Source: Streptomyces caatingaensis (GTDB taxonomy: Bacteria > Actinomycetota > Actinomycetes > Streptomycetales > Streptomycetaceae). Taken from it: a stretch of 64,000 nucleotides of DNA. Under the pieces are notes generated by a model. The model saw nothing but the letters and a program-made list of their open reading frames with translations, made no database searches and was not told the DNA's origin. The stretch covers positions 1 through 64,000 of the forward strand of contig NZ_LFXA01000017.1 of the NCBI RefSeq assembly GCF_001187435.1, in the 5' to 3' direction. The translations under genes were made by a program, and so were the position numbers. Each line of letters starts with the position of its first letter. Within the stretch, counting starts at the first letter, position 1. This document shows positions 58,803 through 64,000 of this stretch, one piece after another.

Positions 58803-59261
58803 TCCGAACACTCCCTTGTTCGTGGGTTCCGATAACGACCGGCAGTCTGGCCCAACCCGGGCATGAACGCACATGGATCGATCACTTCCAGTCGTCACAT
58901 GAAAACAGTCGGTAGTGGCCGGAATTGAGCACCCGGCGGTGCGGTCCCGGGGCGGTGTATGCGATCCGGGGCGGGGCGGGCGCCCGGTCCGGGGGAGAAG
59001 GGGCGAATTGTTGTTTCAGGAGTATTGACCTGCGACGATGCCTTGCCATCGTTGACCATGGCGGGTTCACGCCTCTGAAACGCAGGGTTGACGCCGGGGA
59101 AATCGAAGAATCCGGCGCCGGGGGGCTCCAGTCGGCGGGCGGGGGAGGCCCGGCCGAAAAGAGGGGCCCGCACGGGCCGGGGCGGGTTTCCGGACGGCCC
59201 CGGGGCGGCGCAGCAATGACCGAAGAGCGGCCATCCCGACCGTCTGGTATGCGGGTTCGCG
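58803..59261. other. 459-base gap between the inhibitor gene and the ABC-2-like gene
   Basis: Contains the inhibitor's promoter and leader (AAGGGAG ends near 58808). A short inverted repeat ACGATG-CCTTGC-CATCGT lies at 59035-59052 in an A/T-richer patch (59008-59060). No gene is supported on either strand. Confidence 0.5.
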
Positions 59262-60281
59262 TCAACTCACGGGACTCTTCGGCCTCTTGCGCTCGTGGAA
59301 CACCGCGCACCCCAGGGTCACCAGGGCCCCGGCCGCCGCCCAGGCCGCCAGGACGAGCAGCGGACCGGTCAGCGCGTTCCCGTCGAAATACGCCAGGGAG
59401 CGGGCGGACCAGGTGCCCGCCCCGGGCGGGAGCGCCGGGCCGATCGCCCGCCAGAAGGGCGGCAGCAGGGGGTAGGGGTAGGCGCCGCCCGCGCTCGGGT
59501 TGCCCAGCACGACGACGATCGCGATGGCCAGCCCGATGCCGACGACGCCGGCCAGCCCCTGGAGGGCGAGGGTGAGGGCCGCGACGGCGAGGACGACGAG
59601 GGTGCCCAGCCCCCACAGCGGGGCGATGCCGGCGGGCAGCGCGTCCAGGACCGGCCCGGTGATCACCGCGCCGAGCAGGCCCGCGGCGGCCGCGTAGAGC
59701 AGGAGCGCGCCCAGCCGGATCACCGCCCGGCGGGGGTTCGCGGGCCGGGCGCCGGCGCTGATGGCGATGATCGCGGCGCACAGGTAGCCGCCCACGCACC
59801 AGCCGACCACCAGGTAGAAGGAGGTCAGCCCCCGGGCGTCCCCGGCGGCCGCGGGCGCGACGTCCTCGACCCGCACCGTCCGCTGCCGCCCGGCCTCGGC
59901 CCGTCCGACGACCGCCTCCGCGGCCTGGGCCAGCGAGGCGCCCGCCCCGCCCGCCACCAGCAGGGTGTCGGTGGTGCCGCGCGGGTCGGTCACCAGCGCC
60001 GCGTCGAGTTCGCGTGCGCGGATCCGGTCCGCGGCCCGCCCGGCGTCCTCCTCGGCGCCCGGGTCCAGGGGCCGGCCGGGCAGGGCGCCGAGCCGCTCCA
60101 CCAGGGCCGCCCGGGTCTGCGCCGGCGCGACCACGCCGAGCCGGATCCCCGACGGCACCGGGTGGTGGAAGGCGCCGACGTAGGAGGCGATGAACGCGAG
60201 CTGGAGCAGCAGCACCCCGGTGACCAGGAGGGCGGCGTGGCCGGTCACCGCGGTGCGGACCTCCCGGGCGAACGCTCTCAT
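59262..60281 (-). CDS. ABC-2/YhgE-like membrane protein
   Basis: A 339-residue membrane protein with one N-terminal helix (residues about 14-38), an extracellular part of about 140 residues, and five C-terminal helices with VVGWCVGGYLCAAI, GLLGAVITGPV, ALTLALQGLAGVVG and PLLVLAAWAAAGAL. This layout fits DUF3533/YhgE-Pip or ABC-2 permease relatives. No ATPase gene is adjacent. The start is ATG 60281. It is divergent from dnaE2. Confidence 0.75.
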   Translation of the reverse strand: MRAFAREVRTAVTGHAALLVTGVLLLQLAFIASYVGAFHHPVPSGIRLGVVAPAQTRAALVERLGALPGRPLDPGAEEDAGRAADRIRARELDAALVTDPRGTTDTLLVAGGAGASLAQAAEAVVGRAEAGRQRTVRVEDVAPAAAGDARGLTSFYLVVGWCVGGYLCAAIIAISAGARPANPRRAVIRLGALLLYAAAAGLLGAVITGPVLDALPAGIAPLWGLGTLVVLAVAALTLALQGLAGVVGIGLAIAIVVVLGNPSAGGAYPYPLLPPFWRAIGPALPPGAGTWSARSLAYFDGNALTGPLLVLAAWAAAGALVTLGCAVFHERKRPKSPVS

Positions 60282-60395
60282 GCCCCCGAGCCTGCGGGGA
60301 GCGGCGGGGCGGCGCAGGGCGGGCGGGCCGTTCGAGTGGTGGTGAACGGTGACGCGCGGTGGCGAGCGGTGGGGGAGGAGGGGCGCGTGCAGATG

Positions 60396-60411
60396 TTCGT
60401 ACGGATGTTCG
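60396..60411. promoter_or_regulatory. LexA-type SOS box upstream of dnaE2
   Basis: TCGTACGGATGTTCGA matches the actinobacterial LexA consensus TCGAAC-N4-GTTCGA at 11 of 12 defined positions. It lies 74 bases before the dnaE2 start, and a TATGGT (60421-60426) ten bases downstream can be the -10, placing the box over the -35 region. This predicts DNA-damage induction. Confidence 0.85.
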
Positions 60412-60484
60412 ATGTGTGGTCTATGGTGGAGAGAAGGGGCGGAAATCAGCCAAGGGGGCGATGACGGCACGGCAAGGAGGTGCG

Positions 60485-63400
60485 ATGACCCATCCCGCGT
60501 TCACGCACCTGCGCACCGCGTCGGGCTTCTCGGCGCGGTACGGCGCCTCGCACCCGGAACGGCTGGCCGAACGGGCCGCGGAACGCGGCCTGGACGCACT
60601 CGCCCTCACCGACCGCGACACCCTCGCCGGCGCCGTCCGGTTCGCCCGCGCGGCGACCGCGGCCGGCGTCCGCCCGCTGTTCGGCGTGGACCTGGCCGTG
60701 GCGCCCGCCGGCACCGCGGACACCCCGGCGGCGCGCCCCCGCACCCCCGTGCGCGGCGGCGCCTTCGTCGACGAGTCCGCGCCCCGGGCGGTCTTCCTCG
60801 CCCGCGACGGCGCGCTCGGCTGGGCCGCGCTGTGCGGCCTGGTCACCGCCGCCCACGCCGCCCCCGGGGAGCCGCGCGGCGGCCCGCCCGCGCCGCCCCG
60901 GCCCCTGCTGTCCCGTACGGACCTCGCGGCCGCCGCGGCCGGGCCGCGCCCCCCGGTGACCGTGCTGCTCGGCCCCGACTCCGAGGTCGGCCGCGCGCTC
61001 GCGGCCGGCCGCCCCGACCGGGCCGCCGCCCTGCTCGCCGCCTGGCGCGAACTGTACGGTGACGCCCTGCGCCTGGAGGCCGTCTGGCACGGCCGCACCG
61101 GCACCGGCCCCGGCTCGCTGCGGCTCGCCGCCCGCACCCTCGGCCTCGCCGCCGAAGCGGGCGTACCGGCCGTCCTCAGCAACGCCGTGCGCTACGCCGA
61201 CCCCGGGCAGGGCCCGGTCGCCGACGTACTCGACGCCGCCCGGCGGCTCGTGCCCGTCGACTTCCGCACGCCCGGCGCCCTGGACTCCGGCGAGCGCTGG
61301 CTCAAGGCCGCCGGCGCCATGGCGGAGGCCGCCGGGCGCGTCGCCGAGGCCGCCGGCCTCGGCCCCGCCGGGGCCCGCCGGCTGCTGGCCGCCACCGAGG
61401 AGACCGCCGCGGCCTGCCGCGTCGAGCCCGGGGCCCATCTCGGCCTCGGCTCCGTCCACTTCCCCGAACCCCACCTCGTCGGGGCCCGCCTGCGCACCGC
61501 CGACCGGGTGCTGCGCTCCCGCTGCGACGCCGCCATGGTGCTGCGCGGCTACGCGGGCCGGCGCCCGTACTGGGACCGGCTGGCGGAGGAGCTGGACATC
61601 ATCCGCCACCACGGCTTCGCCTCGTACTTCCTCACCGTCGCCCAGGTCGTCGACGACACCCGGGCGCTGGGCATCCGCGTCGCCGCCCGGGGCTCGGGCG
61701 CCGGCTCGCTCGTCAACCACCTGCTGGGCATCGCCCACGCCGACCCCGTCGCCCACGGCCTGCTGATGGAGCGCTTCCTCTCCCGCGGCCGCCGTGTGCT
61801 GCCCGACATCGACATCGACGTCGAGTCCGCCCGCCGCCTGGAGGTCTACCGGGCGGTCCTCGGCCGCTTCGGCGCGGAGCGGGTGGCGACCGTCGCCATG
61901 CCCGAGACCTACCGGGTGCGGCACGCGGTCCGGGACGTCGGCGCCGCCCTCGGCCTGCCGCCGGCCGACGTGGACCGGCTGGCCAAGGCCTTCCCGCACA
62001 TCCGGGCCCGCGACGCCCGCGCCGCCCTGGCCGAACTGCCCGAACTGCGCGGCGTGGCGGCCGGGTTCGGGCGGCACGGCCGGCTCTGGGAGCTCGTCGA
62101 GGCCCTCGACGCGCTGCCGCGCGGCGTCGCCATGCACCCCTGCGGCGTCCTCCTCTCCGACGCGGCCCTGCGCGGCCGCACCCCGGTCGTGCCCACCAGC
62201 GGCGAGGGCCTGCCCATGTCCCAGTTCGACAAGGACGACGTCGAACACCTCGGGCTGCTCAAGCTCGACGTGCTCGGCGTGCGCATGCAGTCCGCGATGG
62301 CGCACGCGGTGGCCGAGCTCGAACGGGCCACCGGGCGGCGCGTCGACCTGGACGACCCCGCCCAGGTCCGCCCCGGCGACCCGGAGACCTACGCGCTCAT
62401 CCGCTCCACCGAGACCCTCGGCTGCTTCCAGATCGAGTCGCCCGGCCAGCGCGACCTGGTCGGCCGGCTCCAGCCCGAGACCTTCCACGACCTCGTCGTC
62501 GACATCTCGCTCTTCCGGCCCGGCCCCGTCGCCGCCGACATGGTCCGCCCCTTCGTCGCCGCCCGGCACGGCCGCGCCCCCGTGCGCTACCCGCACCCCG
62601 ACCTCGCCGGGGTGCTGGCCGAGACCTACGGCGTGGTCGTCTTCCACGAGCAGATCATCGAGATCCTGCGGATCATGACCGGCTGCGACCGGGGGTACGC
62701 GGACGAGACGCGCCGCGCGCTGTCCGACCCCGAGCGGGTGGGCGAGGTGCGCGCCTGGTTCGCGGAGCGGGCGGCCGGGCGCGGGTACACGCCCGACGTC
62801 GTCCGCCGCACCTGGGAGATCGTCGAGGCGTTCGGCTCGTACGGCTTCTGCAAGGCGCACGCGGTGGCCTTCGCGGTACCGACGTACCAGTCCGCCTGGC
62901 TGAAGGCCCACCACCCGGCCGCCTTCTACGCCGGGCTGCTCGCCCACGACCCCGGCATGTACCCCAAGCGGCTGCTGCTGGCGGACGCGCGGCGGCGCGG
63001 GGTGCCGGTCCTGCCGCTGGACGTCAACCGCTCCGACACCACCTATCGAATCGAACTGGTGTCCGGAGAGGGTGCGCGTGGTCGCTACGGGATCCGGCTC
63101 GCCCTCTGCGACGTGCACGGCATCTCCGAGGCGGCGGCGGCCCGCATCGCCGCCGGCCGCCCCTACAGCTCCCTGTCCGACCTGTGGCTGCGCGCCCGCC
63201 CCGGGCGGCCGGTCGCCGAACGGCTCGCGCGCGTCGGGGCGTTGGACGCCTTCGGGCCCAACCGGCGGGATCTGCTCCTGCACATCGCCGAACTGCACCG
63301 GCTGCACGGCCGGGTGCCCGCCGCCCAGCCCGTCCTGGTCGACGAGGCCCGGACCGGGCCGCTCGGCCTGCCCGACCTCGACGCGGCCGAGCGGCTCGGC

Positions 63401-63973
63401 GCCGAGCTGAGCGTCCTCGGCATGGACGCCTCGCGCCACCTGATGACCGAACACCGGGACTTCCTCCGCGAGTTGGGCGTGCTCCCCGCCGCCCGGCTGC
63501 GCGCCGCCGCGCACGGCGAGACCGTCCTCGTCGCCGGAGCCAAGGCCGCCACCCAGACGCCGCCGGTGCGCTCCGGCCGCCGCGTCGTCTTCGCGACCCT
63601 CGACGACGGGACGGGCCTGGTCGACTGCGCCTTCTTCGACGACTCCCACGCGGCCTGCGCCCACACGGTCTTCCACTCCTGGCTGCTGCTGGTCCGCGGT
63701 GTCGTCCAGCGCCGGGGGCCGCGCAGCGTGAGCGTGGTGGGGGCGCGGGCATGGGATCTGGCGCGGCTGGCGGAGCTGCGGTCGACGGGCGGACTGGGCG
63801 CGGTGGCCGGGGAGTTGTCGGCGCCGGCGCCCGTGCCGGACGCCGCCCCGCGGCGGCACGTCGACCTGCCCACGGGGTACGCCATGCACCCGTGGGCCGA
63901 CCTGCGCCCGGCGGGCGAAGGGGCCGCGACCGGACGGAAGCTGTGGCACGCGAGCCGGGGGAGTGCGGGATGA
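60485..63973 (+). CDS. dnaE2: Error-prone DNA polymerase III alpha subunit DnaE2
   Basis: A 1162-residue replicative-type polymerase used in SOS mutagenesis. A PHP domain lies at the start (FTHLRTASGFSARYGASHPE, ALTDRDTLAG). The palm has PDIDIDVE with catalytic Asp residues near residue 440, and AARGSGAGSLVNHLLG before it. The C-terminal OB domain ends with HASRGSAG. The AAGGAGG before ATG 60485 is strong. DnaE2 works with ImuA/ImuB in actinobacteria; the next gene overlaps its stop. Confidence 0.95.
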   Translation: MTHPAFTHLRTASGFSARYGASHPERLAERAAERGLDALALTDRDTLAGAVRFARAATAAGVRPLFGVDLAVAPAGTADTPAARPRTPVRGGAFVDESAPRAVFLARDGALGWAALCGLVTAAHAAPGEPRGGPPAPPRPLLSRTDLAAAAAGPRPPVTVLLGPDSEVGRALAAGRPDRAAALLAAWRELYGDALRLEAVWHGRTGTGPGSLRLAARTLGLAAEAGVPAVLSNAVRYADPGQGPVADVLDAARRLVPVDFRTPGALDSGERWLKAAGAMAEAAGRVAEAAGLGPAGARRLLAATEETAAACRVEPGAHLGLGSVHFPEPHLVGARLRTADRVLRSRCDAAMVLRGYAGRRPYWDRLAEELDIIRHHGFASYFLTVAQVVDDTRALGIRVAARGSGAGSLVNHLLGIAHADPVAHGLLMERFLSRGRRVLPDIDIDVESARRLEVYRAVLGRFGAERVATVAMPETYRVRHAVRDVGAALGLPPADVDRLAKAFPHIRARDARAALAELPELRGVAAGFGRHGRLWELVEALDALPRGVAMHPCGVLLSDAALRGRTPVVPTSGEGLPMSQFDKDDVEHLGLLKLDVLGVRMQSAMAHAVAELERATGRRVDLDDPAQVRPGDPETYALIRSTETLGCFQIESPGQRDLVGRLQPETFHDLVVDISLFRPGPVAADMVRPFVAARHGRAPVRYPHPDLAGVLAETYGVVVFHEQIIEILRIMTGCDRGYADETRRALSDPERVGEVRAWFAERAAGRGYTPDVVRRTWEIVEAFGSYGFCKAHAVAFAVPTYQSAWLKAHHPAAFYAGLLAHDPGMYPKRLLLADARRRGVPVLPLDVNRSDTTYRIELVSGEGARGRYGIRLALCDVHGISEAAAARIAAGRPYSSLSDLWLRARPGRPVAERLARVGALDAFGPNRRDLLLHIAELHRLHGRVPAAQPVLVDEARTGPLGLPDLDAAERLGAELSVLGMDASRHLMTEHRDFLRELGVLPAARLRAAAHGETVLVAGAKAATQTPPVRSGRRVVFATLDDGTGLVDCAFFDDSHAACAHTVFHSWLLLVRGVVQRRGPRSVSVVGARAWDLARLAELRSTGGLGAVAGELSAPAPVPDAAPRRHVDLPTGYAMHPWADLRPAGEGAATGRKLWHASRGSAG

Positions 63974-64000
63974 GTGCGGTGAAGCGTACCCGCGGGAGGT
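63970..64000 (+). CDS. Start of a gene coupled to dnaE2 (cut by window end)
   Basis: ATGA overlap at 63970-63973 starts a new frame of ten codons (MSAVKRTRGR...) before the window ends. From the usual order it could encode a Y-family polymerase (ImuB-like), but ten residues give no support of their own. Confidence 0.5.
   Translation, partial: MSAVKRTRGR

Overview
The window is from a high-GC actinomycete, almost certainly a Streptomyces. Evidence: very strong G/C bias at third codon positions, frequent GTG and TTG starts, a tRNA-free 16S-23S spacer, and marker genes typical of the genus (a SepF-like SflA, a streptomycete subtilisin inhibitor, streptogrisin-type proteases, a ParA-ScpA-ScpB cluster). 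From memory, the gene order matches, in reverse, the conserved core stretch of S. coelicolor from about SCO1739 (dnaE2) to the SCO1790s. That synteny is recalled and was not computed here.

Layout. 1-4.6 kb: the 3' part of a ribosomal RNA operon (partial 16S, 23S, 5S) closed by a 20-bp perfect terminator hairpin. 4.6-9.1 kb: an Arg/Asp/Gly repeat protein with TPRs, a DUF1015 protein and a HAD-IIA phosphatase. 9.2-14.2 kb: a ferric-siderophore uptake locus (reductase-like SIP protein and binding lipoprotein on the minus strand; two FecCD permeases and an ATPase on the plus strand) with one iron box between the divergent arms. 14.2-20.3 kb: SCP2-like protein, small ORF, TlyA methyltransferase, NAD kinase, RecN, glycosyltransferase. 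20.3-31 kb: PucR regulator, GH15 hydrolase, CTP synthase, ADP-ribose pyrophosphatase, a long palindromic repeat region, an NB-ARC/TPR protein with an altered P-loop, and alanine dehydrogenase.

31-36 kb: a chromosome-maintenance operon with a ParA-like ATPase, a small probable ribbon-helix-helix protein, ScpA, ScpB and an RsuA/RluB pseudouridine synthase, most of them with overlapping ends. 36-41 kb: DUF952 protein, prephenate dehydrogenase, CMP kinase, acyltransferase and the GTPase Der. 41-51 kb: hypothetical proteins, a glycosyltransferase pair, an I78-type inhibitor candidate, a PAP2 phosphatase, a PIG-V-like mannosyltransferase with a probable frameshift, an MFS exporter and a glutaryl-CoA-type dehydrogenase. 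51-60 kb: SflA, a DUF5685 protein with an extreme cysteine-rich tail, a luciferase-like oxidoreductase, a DUF1684 protein, two secreted S1E proteases around a stomatin-like protein, and a convergent subtilisin inhibitor. 60-64 kb: an ABC-2/YhgE-like membrane protein and error-prone DnaE2 behind a LexA box, with the first codons of a coupled next gene at the edge.

Themes. Several genes appear to be leaderless, with a TANNNT -10 element 6-7 bases before the start codon. GC-rich palindromic elements with a shared end motif fill three intergenic gaps. Two stress circuits are visible in the DNA: iron (DmdR/IdeR type) and SOS (LexA). Most of the window is conserved Streptomyces core. The less ordinary parts are the repeat elements, the ParA-RHH-ScpAB grouping, the NB-ARC protein, the protease-inhibitor neighbourhood and the Cys-rich DUF5685 protein.
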